Source of the DNA: CAWHOW01 sp050013795
GTDB lineage: Bacteria > Bacteroidota > Bacteroidia > Bacteroidales > CG2-30-32-10
DNA: 51,191 bases
Direction of reading: 5' to 3'
Assembly: GCA_050013795.1 (NCBI GenBank)
Contig: JBEKEO010000002.1
Location: forward strand, 1-51,191
Part shown: piece after piece, positions 32,817-40,863 of the stretch
Layout of the letters: every line of letters begins with the position of its first letter
Numbering within the stretch: position 1 is the stretch's first letter
Translations under genes and position numbers: made by a program
The notes under the pieces: model-generated
The model's database searches: none
Seen by the model: the letters and a program-made list of their open reading frames with translations, nothing else
Told to the model about the DNA's origin: nothing

Positions 32817-35800
32817 TTACCTATTTAGATATATAGTTCCTTTTATAACATCTGAACCATCACCAAGGTTAAGAATATAGAAGTATGTACCTATCGGCAA
32901 ATCATCTCCGCCAACTCTTAATCCTATTGTACATTTGCCATTCCATGTGTTTTGATATGGACTTGCTTCGAATACTTTATCTCCCCAACGATTAAAGATG
33001 TTAATTGTATTAGCAGGATAATTATTAATTCCCTTGATTACAAATAAGTCGTTTATTCCATCGCCATTCGGAGAGAAACCTTCAGGAATAAAGAAATACC
33101 ATGGGAATGTTTCAATAACTGAAACATTATTAATACTAATTGGATCAAGTTCGTTGCCCGTTATTATCGCAGTATTAACATAATCTCCTGTCGAATTTAC
33201 AGTTGCAGTTATGGTTAATATATCAGTTGCTCCATTATTCAGGCTACCTATTGTCCAAACACCTGTTGAAGGACTGTAAGTTCCATTTGTAGTTGTTGAT
33301 GAAACATAGGTATATCCGCTTTGTAAAATATCTATAACTATAACGCCTGTTGCATCAGCAGGACCATTATTTGTTGCTGTAATTGTAAATACTACTGTAT
33401 GTCCAATAATTGGATACGTATTATTTACTGTTTTAACAACGCTTAAATCAGTGGTGCAATTGATTACTATAACAGTAACTGTTGATGGTGTGGAAGAACA
33501 GCCATTGGCTGAAGCTATTAAAGAATAGATGCCGGCATCTGAAAGTGATGCAGAAAGAATAACAGGGTTTTGTAAAGTCGATGAATAGCTTCCCGGACCA
33601 GTCCAAAGGTAAGTTCCTCCCGGAACTGTCAGCGCAGTCAGATCTATTGAATTTCCTGCACAAACAGGAGAATTACTGTTTGCAAGAGCAACGGGTACTG
33701 GATTTACTGAAAGCGAAACATTGATTGAAGTATCATTTGAACATGTTCCGGTGATTACAACATTATAGTTTAATGCTGCATCAGAGATGTTTACTGGATT
33801 AATTGTAAATGTAGCTAAGGTTGCTCCTGCAATATTTACCGTTCCTTTTCTCCACTGATAGGTTAGGCCAGTTCCTGATGCAGCTACTGAAAAGCTTACC
33901 GAACTTCCTGCACATGCTGTTTGATTTGTAGGTTGTGAGGTAATGATCGGTGCCGTGTTGACTGTTAAAGAAACATTTATTGATGTGATGCTCGTATCTG
34001 TAGCAATAGAATCCGAAGTACCGTTTATGATGTTTGTACCGGATAACACTACTGCACCATTCCTTGCAAGTAATCTACCATCTATAGTTGAACCTGTATT
34101 CATCGTAATCGATGTTAAGGCAAGTATGTTTCCCTTAAATGAGGTTCCGTTTCCGATAGTTGCTGAACTTCCCACCTGCCAGGTAATGTTTTTAGCCTGT
34201 GCGCCTCCGCTAAGGATAACATTCCCACCTGCTCCTCCAATGGTGGTAAGATTTGATGCTATCTGGAAAATCCAGACTGCATTCACATCACCCAGACCAT
34301 CAAGGGTCAGATCGCCTGATTGTATCAAAAGTGTGGATGTTGATTTATAAATACCGGGGGTAAGTGTTAAACCACCTTGATCGCCTGCTACTGTAACAGG
34401 TGCAGGTGCACTTGCTGCCTCAGCAAAAAGATATGCATTAGTTAGGTCTTGTTTGGCCTGTGTTAGCATGGCAGCCACTCCCGGAGGGGCAACATCGTCA
34501 GAAGCATAAATAGCACCATTCACAACTGTGGCAGGAGGAAATCCGGTAATCGAACTTCGAACACCTGGACTTAGCCCAACATTCATATTTTTAATAACAC
34601 TAAAGCCCGTGCTCGTAATTGCTGTGCCGGCAAGAATGCCGAACCCGCCAGCTGAATTAAGGTTAGTATCCAACGTATTTATTGATGAACATCCACCAGT
34701 AATAACAACATTATAGTTGGATGCAATATCAACGATTGTTGCAGGATTAATTGTAAGTGTATCCGTAGTTACGCCTGAAATATTTCCTCCGTTGACTAAG
34801 TCTACAGTTCCCTTTCGCCATTGGTAGGTAAGATTTGTCCCGGACGCAACAACAAAAAAGCGGACCGAATCTCCGGCACATATAGTTTGATTGACAGGTT
34901 GTGTAATAATGACAGTTGCAGAGTTGACGGTTAACGAAACATTAATAGAAGTATCACTTGAACATGATCCGGTGATAACAACATTATAATTCAATGCCGC
35001 ATCCGTCAGGGCAACAGGATTAATTGTAAGCATATCACTTGTTGCCCCTATTATATTTACAACTCCTTTTCTCCACTGATAAGTAAGACCTGTTCCTGTT
35101 GCAACCACTGAAAAGCTTACTGAATCTCCAACGCATGCTGTTTGATTTACCGGTAGTGTGGTAATTATTGGAGCAGTGTTGACCTTTAAAGAAACATTAA
35201 TTGAAGTATCTTTTGAGCATGTTCCGGTAATAATAACATTATAGTTAGATGCAGTATCGGAGATACTAACCGGATTAATTGTAAGCGTATCATTTGTTGC
35301 GCCTATTATATTTACAGTTCCTTTTCTCCATTGGTAGGTGAGACCTAAGCCTGATGCAGAAACTGAAAAACTCACAGAATCACCAACGCATGCTATTTGA
35401 TTGACGGGTTGCATAGTAATGATTATTGCAGAGTCCACTTTTAAAGAAACATTTATTGAAGTATCCGTTGAACATGTCCCGGTGATAATAACATCATAGT
35501 TTGATGCTGTATCGGATATGCTCACAGGATTAATTTTAAGTGTATCAGAATTTACTCCTGAAATTTTTACTCCATTGATTAAATTTACTGTTCCCTTTCT
35601 CCATTGGTATGTGAGACCTGATCCTGATGCGGCCACTGAAAAACTAACTGGACTTCCGGCGCATACTATTTGATTGATAGGTTGTTTTGTTAATGTAAAT
35701 GCAGAGTCAACTTTTAAAGAAACATTAATTGAAGTATCCGTTGCAGAACAACCTCCGCTGATAACAACATTATAGTTGTATGCGGTATCGGAGATACTAA

Positions 35801-37346
35801 CCGGATTAATTTTAAGTGTATCCGTATTTACTCCTGAAATTTTAATTCCATTGATTAAGTTTACAGTTCCTTTTCTCCACTGATAGGTAAGACCTGATCC
35901 TGAAGCAGCCACCGAAAAACTAACTGAACTTCCGGTGCAAGCTATTTGGTTTAAAGGTTCTGTTGTAATAGATAAAATACTACCCGGAGGTGTAGCGGCT
36001 GCTAATCCTGCAGACGTTATAGCGCCGGTTAATGTAAGTGCCCTGCCATCTAGCACAACACCTGTATTAACTAAGTTGAACGCACCGGCAGAAACGACTA
36101 TCGTTCCTCTGAAAGTAGAATTATTGTTTATGCTCACTGCGCCGTCAACCATCCAAAACACATTTTTCGATTGTGCGCCGTTTATCAATTTAACTTTTGA
36201 ATTAACACTTGTTGTAAGAGCTCCGTTTATTATCTTGATAACAAATACACCATTTGGATTGCCCTGTGCATCAAGATAAAGTGAATCTGTAAAGGTTGCC
36301 GGTCCATTTATAGCCGAATTCATGAGATAAACATGTGGTGTAAGAACCAGGTTATGTCCAAACTGGACGGGATATAGCAACTGAATATCAGGAACCATGG
36401 CATTTAGAGTATCATAGAGTTTTGACACATCTGCAGCACATAGTATTGTAGAAGCATCAGGAGAGGTGTGAAGAATACCTGTAACTTCTCCCGCATTCCA
36501 TCCGGTAACTGAAGCAGCAAGATTGCTTCCCACATCACCTATAGAAGTTGATGATAAGTTGCCATTAAGCGCTCCATTAGCTGAAAATATTGTATAGCAA
36601 GCGGCCGAGCCAAGCGGAGGGGCATGTGGCCCTGTTAAAATAGGACTTCCGCAACCAATTGGTGTAAATGCGGTGATACCATCAATATTAATGGCTCCTG
36701 CAGGTGTGCTAAACGCCCTTCCTTCTAGTGAATCCCCCGAACCCATTGAAATGGCGCCTCCACTAATAATATTCCCTCTCATGGTAGAAAGGGATGCCAT
36801 GCTTACAAATCCCGTTATTTGCCAGTACACATTGCATGCCAATGCGCCATTGATCAGTTTTACTCTTGAAAGTGTATTCGTACTGAAAGTACCCCCAATT
36901 TTAATAATAAATTGAGCGCTGGAATTTCCCTGTGCATCTAATATAAGGTCTAATGTCAGTGTTGCATTTCCGGGTACAGAATAAACACCAGGAGTGAAGG
37001 TTACCCCGCTTCCTAATGACCCTGAAGGAGGAAATATAGTGGCAGGTTCGCCGTTTATCTGGGTTATGGTAGCTGCTAAAGCTATCCCGCATGCTGTAGT
37101 TGCAGCATCAGAACCATTATGCATTACACCGTTCACATTTCCAAATCCGGTTATGGAACCGGCGGTGTTCGTTCCAACATCGCCTGTAACGAGTGAATGC
37201 GCGCTTGCATTGTCTCCCACTGCCCCTGATGAAGTGAAGATAACAAATTTGGCAGCATCTGAGCCTAAGTTGACTTGTCCGAAATTTGTTTTCGGGAAAA
37301 ATAATAAAGTAACTGCTGTTACAATAAGTAATAATGTTCTTTTCAT
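32817..37346 (-). CDS. Giant DUF3494 (ice-binding-like) T9SS type B surface protein
   Basis: 1509 residues. Order: signal peptide; two DUF3494 domains (about 25-235 and 250-455; marks LINGALACNVYWQITG, MRGNIISGGAISMGSGDSLE); five Ig-like repeats of about 90 residues (VSFSVAASGSGLTYQWRKGT); a third DUF3494 domain (about 885-1115); another Ig-like repeat; an Ig/PKD-like domain; a DUF11 domain (TDLSVVKTVNNTYPIIGHTV); and a gliding-motility-type T9SS type B end (FIPEGFSPNGDGINDLFVIK, to YLNR). DUF3494 proteins form a beta-helix and many bind ice, but some may be adhesins. The third DUF3494 splits an Ig repeat. It is led by regulon promoter copy D. Confidence 0.93.
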   Translation of the reverse strand: MKRTLLLIVTAVTLLFFPKTNFGQVNLGSDAAKFVIFTSSGAVGDNASAHSLVTGDVGTNTAGSITGFGNVNGVMHNGSDAATTACGIALAATITQINGEPATIFPPSGSLGSGVTFTPGVYSVPGNATLTLDLILDAQGNSSAQFIIKIGGTFSTNTLSRVKLINGALACNVYWQITGFVSMASLSTMRGNIISGGAISMGSGDSLEGRAFSTPAGAINIDGITAFTPIGCGSPILTGPHAPPLGSAACYTIFSANGALNGNLSSTSIGDVGSNLAASVTGWNAGEVTGILHTSPDASTILCAADVSKLYDTLNAMVPDIQLLYPVQFGHNLVLTPHVYLMNSAINGPATFTDSLYLDAQGNPNGVFVIKIINGALTTSVNSKVKLINGAQSKNVFWMVDGAVSINNNSTFRGTIVVSAGAFNLVNTGVVLDGRALTLTGAITSAGLAAATPPGSILSITTEPLNQIACTGSSVSFSVAASGSGLTYQWRKGTVNLINGIKISGVNTDTLKINPVSISDTAYNYNVVISGGCSATDTSINVSLKVDSAFTLTKQPINQIVCAGSPVSFSVAASGSGLTYQWRKGTVNLINGVKISGVNSDTLKINPVSISDTASNYDVIITGTCSTDTSINVSLKVDSAIIITMQPVNQIACVGDSVSFSVSASGLGLTYQWRKGTVNIIGATNDTLTINPVSISDTASNYNVIITGTCSKDTSINVSLKVNTAPIITTLPVNQTACVGDSVSFSVVATGTGLTYQWRKGVVNIIGATSDMLTINPVALTDAALNYNVVITGSCSSDTSINVSLTVNSATVIITQPVNQTICAGDSVRFFVVASGTNLTYQWRKGTVDLVNGGNISGVTTDTLTINPATIVDIASNYNVVITGGCSSINTLDTNLNSAGGFGILAGTAITSTGFSVIKNMNVGLSPGVRSSITGFPPATVVNGAIYASDDVAPPGVAAMLTQAKQDLTNAYLFAEAASAPAPVTVAGDQGGLTLTPGIYKSTSTLLIQSGDLTLDGLGDVNAVWIFQIASNLTTIGGAGGNVILSGGAQAKNITWQVGSSATIGNGTSFKGNILALTSITMNTGSTIDGRLLARNGAVVLSGTNIINGTSDSIATDTSITSINVSLTVNTAPIITSQPTNQTACAGSSVSFSVAASGTGLTYQWRKGTVNIAGATLATFTINPVNISDAALNYNVVITGTCSNDTSINVSLSVNPVPVALANSNSPVCAGNSIDLTALTVPGGTYLWTGPGSYSSTLQNPVILSASLSDAGIYSLIASANGCSSTPSTVTVIVINCTTDLSVVKTVNNTYPIIGHTVVFTITATNNGPADATGVIVIDILQSGYTYVSSTTTNGTYSPSTGVWTIGSLNNGATDILTITATVNSTGDYVNTAIITGNELDPISINNVSVIETFPWYFFIPEGFSPNGDGINDLFVIKGINNYPANTINIFNRWGDKVFEASPYQNTWNGKCTIGLRVGGDDLPIGTYFYILNLGDGSDVIKGTIYLNR

Positions 37347-37384
37347 TTTATTTGATTTTAATTTGTAAATTAATTTTCAGTTTA

Positions 37385-37450
37385 CAAAGGTCAGTCTATT
37401 AATTACTACTCTTGTTACACAATTATATATATAAGTTACATGATTCACAC
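37385..37450 (-). promoter_or_regulatory. Regulon promoter, copy D (DUF3494/PorP/OmpA operon)
   Basis: In gene direction: GTGTGAATCA (37450-37441), TGTAAC (37440-37435), TGTAAC (37419-37414), 21 bp, then GACCTTTG (37392-37385). Confidence 0.75.
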
Positions 37451-37475
37451 TCTATGTTTAACTGGTTATTATAAG

Positions 37476-37507
37476 CAAAAAGCCCACTACGATGTGTAGT
37501 GGGCTTT
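37476..37507 (-). terminator. Terminator of the 37531-39156 gene
   Basis: AAAGCCCACTAC (37479-37490) and GTAGTGGGCTTT (37496-37507) form a perfect 12-bp stem. On the minus strand the stem ends in five T. It sits 24 bp after the stop codon. Confidence 0.82.
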
Positions 37508-37530
37508 AGCTTTATTGAATTAATTAATTA

Positions 37531-39156
37531 TTATTGAGAAATCAGTTTACCTGTTTGAATGGTTTTGTCATTGCCAATCACTTTGTAGAAATAAATTCCG
37601 GAAGAAATATTACTTGTTTTAAGAGTGGTTAATTGTTTCAAGATATTTGTATTCATCACTTCTTCACCCAAAACATTATATATCCTCAATTCATAATTGC
37701 TGATTTGGGTTGCATCGTTAATCATTATGGTTACAGAACTATTAAATGGATTAGGATAAATTGTAACCATTTCATTTGTTGCATCAACCGGCTTAATATC
37801 TACCGTTATACAATCTCCGGGTACCATTGGAGCAAAAACATGAACAGAATCGGTTATTAAAGTGCCTACGGTTGTGAGTATTCTGCCATTAATTGCAACG
37901 CCTTTCAATATGGAAACTGCGGCATCGGAAACCATCGTTCCGTTAAAAACTGAATGGTCACTTATTTGCACAGCACCATTTACCATCCAATATATATTTT
38001 TTGCCTTTGCCCCGTTAATCAATATTACTTTTGAATAGGTGCTCGTTGAAAGGGCGCCGTTTAACCGAAGAATAAATACAGCATTGGTGTCATTTAGTGC
38101 ATTTAGGTAAAGTGTATCTGTAAATGTAGTAGCACCGTTCATGACATAAGTATGAGGTGTAAGTACCAGGTTATTCCCAAACTGAGCAGGATACAACAAC
38201 TCAATATTATAATGCGCTGTGTCCAGATAATTATAAACATTAAGCAAATCTGCACCACACGCAGCTGTAGCACTATTAGGTATAGTATCAATTTTTCCTG
38301 TTACAAGTAAAGGATTAAAACCCGTAGTTAAGCCTACATTTGTGCCAACATCACCGACAACATGCGTTACCAGGGAGTTTGTAACAGCTCCATCAGATGA
38401 AAATATTGCAAAGCAGGCAACGGTGTTAAGGTTTGGTGCAGTTGGTCCTGTAAGAACAGGACTGCCGCAACCGATGGGGGTATATGCCAGCACTCCTGCA
38501 ACAGTAACTCCCCCGTCTGTAGTAAGCGCTCTTCCTTCAAGCGTGTCGCCGGTGTTTATTTCAATTGCTGCATTGTTAGCAATAACAGTTCCCCTCATGG
38601 TAGTTCCCGTAGCCATGATTATCTGACCTTCCACTTTCCAGAACACCTTACATGCCTGTGCTCCGTTAATCAATTTAACCTTTGAACCGGCGCTTGTAGA
38701 AAAAGCCCCTCCGATTTGAAAAATAAATACAGCATTTGCATTTCCTTTTGCATTTAAAATAAGGTTTAAATTCAGCGTTGCTGCTGCAGAAATAGAATAT
38801 ACTCCCGCAATAAGGGTATCCCCGTTTCCAAGAGTTGGTGAAGGGTAGAAAGTAGGTATAGCTATATTCAGTGAGTCATAAACTTTCAACAAATCTACTG
38901 CGCATTGTGCACTTGCAGCATCCTGATCGCACATGATACCGTTCACGTTACCGAAATTGGTACTGGAGCCAACGTTAGAACCTACATTACCTGTAAGTTG
39001 AGAGATACCAGTGTTGCTAACTGCGCCATCCGACGAAAAGAGAACGAAATTGGCAACAGTTCCCAATGGAGGAGCATGTTGTGCAAAATTTAATGTTGGT
39101 ATCAATAGCAGTATAACTGCTGTTAATAGTACTTTGAATGTAATAATTTTTTTCAT
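37531..39156 (-). CDS. Two-domain DUF3494 protein with T9SS type A sorting domain
   Basis: 541 residues. Signal peptide to NFAQ; two DUF3494 domains at about 30-235 and 245-450, each with the family marks (VANFVLFSSDGAVSNTG, FIFQIGGAFSTSAGSKVKLI, NIYWMVNGAVQISDHSVFNG). A type A T9SS sorting domain ends it (IYPNPFNSSVTIMINDA, LRIYNVLGEEV, SGIYFYKV). The protein should be released or attached through the type A route. The first two domains of the giant neighbour are close relatives. Ice binding is possible but unproven. It is a single gene between regulon promoter copy E and a strong terminator. Confidence 0.92.
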   Translation of the reverse strand: MKKIITFKVLLTAVILLLIPTLNFAQHAPPLGTVANFVLFSSDGAVSNTGISQLTGNVGSNVGSSTNFGNVNGIMCDQDAASAQCAVDLLKVYDSLNIAIPTFYPSPTLGNGDTLIAGVYSISAAATLNLNLILNAKGNANAVFIFQIGGAFSTSAGSKVKLINGAQACKVFWKVEGQIIMATGTTMRGTVIANNAAIEINTGDTLEGRALTTDGGVTVAGVLAYTPIGCGSPVLTGPTAPNLNTVACFAIFSSDGAVTNSLVTHVVGDVGTNVGLTTGFNPLLVTGKIDTIPNSATAACGADLLNVYNYLDTAHYNIELLYPAQFGNNLVLTPHTYVMNGATTFTDTLYLNALNDTNAVFILRLNGALSTSTYSKVILINGAKAKNIYWMVNGAVQISDHSVFNGTMVSDAAVSILKGVAINGRILTTVGTLITDSVHVFAPMVPGDCITVDIKPVDATNEMVTIYPNPFNSSVTIMINDATQISNYELRIYNVLGEEVMNTNILKQLTTLKTSNISSGIYFYKVIGNDKTIQTGKLISQ

Positions 39157-39195
39157 GATTTTTTGTTTTTAAATTGTGAATGAATTTTCACGTTA

Positions 39196-39261
39196 CAAAG
39201 GTGAGCACATAAAATCAGGGAAATGTTACACAATTTTAGAAAAAAGTTACATCATTCACAC
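39196..39261 (-). promoter_or_regulatory. Regulon promoter, copy E (37531-39156 gene)
   Basis: In gene direction: GTGTGAATGA (39261-39252), TGTAAC (39251-39246), TGTAAC (39230-39225), 21 bp, then CACCTTTG (39203-39196). The start of the transcript (GTGAAAATTCATTCACAA) is shared with copy F and nearly with copy A. Confidence 0.78.
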
Positions 39262-39445
39262 ATTCTCTTTCAGGCAGTATTGCTTTACTATTATTCTTTG
39301 CAGGGGGGGAATAATTACTTTTGCTTTTCAGGTAATGGGTATAAAGGTATAGGGTATAATCCGTTCTTTCTTATGCCTTTATACCTTATACATCTATACC
39401 TTTTTATATTAATAAAATGTATGGTTTTATTTCGTTTTTAGTATA
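39262..39445. repeat. Intergenic region with imperfect TATACC inverted repeat
   Basis: No gene is seen. ATAAAGGTATAGGGTATAA near 39341-39359 faces related TATACC-rich sequence at about 39382-39412. A similar run (TATACCTTATACC) occurs near 47107-47121. It appears to be a degenerate dispersed repeat. Confidence 0.4.
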
Positions 39446-39484
39446 AAAACAAAAAGAGTATTTTCTGTCGAGCGATACTCTTTT
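39446..39484 (-). terminator. Terminator of the DUF3494 lipoprotein gene
   Basis: AAAAGAGTAT (39452-39461) and ATACTCTTTT (39475-39484) form a 10-bp stem. On the minus strand it is followed by TTTTTGTTTTT. It lies 17 bp after the stop codon. Confidence 0.75.
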
Positions 39485-39501
39485 CGTTATTATGCAAATA
39501 T

Positions 39502-40251
39502 TTACTGTTCCACAATGGTATTGCCTTCCATGGTAACTCCACCGGTTCTGGCTAATGCTCTGCCATTAAGTGTTGCTCCTGTATTGAAAGTGATAGATTG
39601 CATTGCCATTATCGTTCCATCAAAAACTGAAGTAGTTCCAAAAGTTGCAGAACTGCCAACCTGCCAAAAAATGTTGGATGCAATGGCTTCTCCGCTTAGG
39701 ATCACTTTACGTCCTGATGTAGTGGTAAGTGATGATGCTATTTGTATAATGAAGACAGCATTCGCATTTCCCTTTGCATCAAAAGTCAGATCACCAGATG
39801 AAATCGCCAGAGAAGAAGTTGACTTATAAAGTCCGGGGGTTAGGGTAAGCCCTCCGATATTTCCCGATAATGTTACTATATCCGTACAAGTACGTCCGGC
39901 AGCATCATTATACGCTGCAGTCAAATCAAGTTTTGCCTGGTTGGCTATAACATCATTGATGTGTTGGGTGCCGTTCAATATCCCCGGAGGAAATCCGCCT
40001 ACTGAAGAACCTGGACTTAGTCCAAGATCACCTGTAATTGTTGTTGCTCCTGTACTTGTAACTGTTGAACCTGCAAGAACTGCAAGATTAGCTGCACCGG
40101 CAAGTGTCACCATTGACTGCACAGTGGTTTGAAGGGGTATTACAATTGAAGTGGTTACTGGAGTTACAGGATCAGTATTATCTTTTTTACATCCTGCAAT
40201 TAGAACAACCAATACTGCCATAAAGGTTGTTAATAGTTTTTTCTTTTCCAT
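39502..40251 (-). CDS. DUF3494 (ice-binding-like) lipoprotein
   Basis: 249 residues from the ATG at 40251. The frame is open to a GTG at 40284, but that codon lies at the predicted transcription start of promoter copy F, so the ATG was chosen. The signal ends in a lipobox (VLIAGC, Cys21). One DUF3494 domain covers about residues 45-249 (STGATTITGDLGLSPGSSVG, GGLTLTPGLYKSTSSLAISS, SNIFWQVGSSATFGTTSVFD). The protein should be anchored by lipid rather than exported by T9SS. It closely resembles the third, inserted DUF3494 domain of the giant protein at 32817-37346. Confidence 0.9.
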   Translation of the reverse strand: MEKKKLLTTFMAVLVVLIAGCKKDNTDPVTPVTTSIVIPLQTTVQSMVTLAGAANLAVLAGSTVTSTGATTITGDLGLSPGSSVGGFPPGILNGTQHINDVIANQAKLDLTAAYNDAAGRTCTDIVTLSGNIGGLTLTPGLYKSTSSLAISSGDLTFDAKGNANAVFIIQIASSLTTTSGRKVILSGEAIASNIFWQVGSSATFGTTSVFDGTIMAMQSITFNTGATLNGRALARTGGVTMEGNTIVEQ

Positions 40252-40288
40252 TTTTTTGTTTTTTAATTGTGAATGAATTTTCACGTTA

Positions 40289-40354
40289 CAAAGGTGGGTC
40301 CTTTAATTCGGTGAAGTGTTACATAACTATACAAATAAGTTACATCATTCACAC
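40289..40354 (-). promoter_or_regulatory. Regulon promoter, copy F (DUF3494 lipoprotein)
   Basis: In gene direction: GTGTGAATGA (40354-40345), TGTAAC (40344-40339), TGTAAC (40323-40318), 21 bp, then CACCTTTG (40296-40289). The transcript should begin near 40284, giving a leader of about 33 bases to the ATG at 40251. Confidence 0.78.
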
Positions 40355-40414
40355 TTTTATATAACAATAAGGAAATACTTCCATTATAAAATGAAAGTGT
40401 TAATTAAAGCAAGC

Positions 40415-40451
40415 GTTACACAAATTATGTAAAGAAATACATGATTCAAAC
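40415..40451 (-). promoter_or_regulatory. Degenerate regulon element, copy G
   Basis: In gene direction: GTTTGAATCA, TGTATT (40441-40436) and TGTAAC (40420-40415) keep the 21-bp period, but the -7 position (40393-40386) reads CATTTTAT. The sequence between copies G and F resembles the small-RNA terminator at 27352-27384, so this may be a decayed relative of the small-RNA locus. Confidence 0.5.
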
Positions 40452-40665
40452 ATTTTTAAGTACAATGTTTATTTGATAAAGTAATTTGCAACAGACATAG
40501 GCATTAAGCATATGTCGTCGACAACTGAATAGGGAAACAGCCAAAATAAGGTATTTATATTTCATCTGATATATTAAGTAGAATATATTTTTGAAGTTTT
40601 ATCTGCAGAATATCCTCTTCATTATTACATTTTTTAAATCAATATAAATTTCATACCAATTAAAT
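40452..40665. other. Intergenic AT-rich stretch without recognised gene
   Basis: This lies between two divergent regulon elements (copies G and H). I see no coding frame, hairpin or promoter match of interest. Confidence 0.5.
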
Positions 40666-40731
40666 GTGTGAATCATGTAAAATATTTTTAAAATTATGTA
40701 ATACGGTACTCGTCAAACATATTCACCTTTA
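40666..40731 (+). promoter_or_regulatory. Regulon promoter, copy H (AsmA/DUF748 gene)
   Basis: GTGTGAATCA (40666-40675), TGTAAA (40676-40681), TGTAAT (40697-40702), 21 bp, then CACCTTTA (40724-40731). The leader to the ATG at 40864 is long, about 130 bases. Confidence 0.7.
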
Positions 40732-40863
40732 TACAATTTTATTTTGACTCAAATACATAATCTGATAATAGAAGAAAATAAAACTTTTTTCCTGTAATTG
40801 TATTTATATGATGTACTTAAAATATTTTGAAACGGGGAAATAGCAAACTCTATAAAAGCTTAC

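Noticed and set aside
33943..34350. Plus-strand frames opposite the giant DUF3494 gene
   Set aside because: They are shadows of the real minus-strand gene, with no independent features.
40252..40284. GTG start at 40284 for the DUF3494 lipoprotein
   Set aside because: The codon lies at the predicted start of transcription; the ATG at 40251 gives a normal lipoprotein signal.
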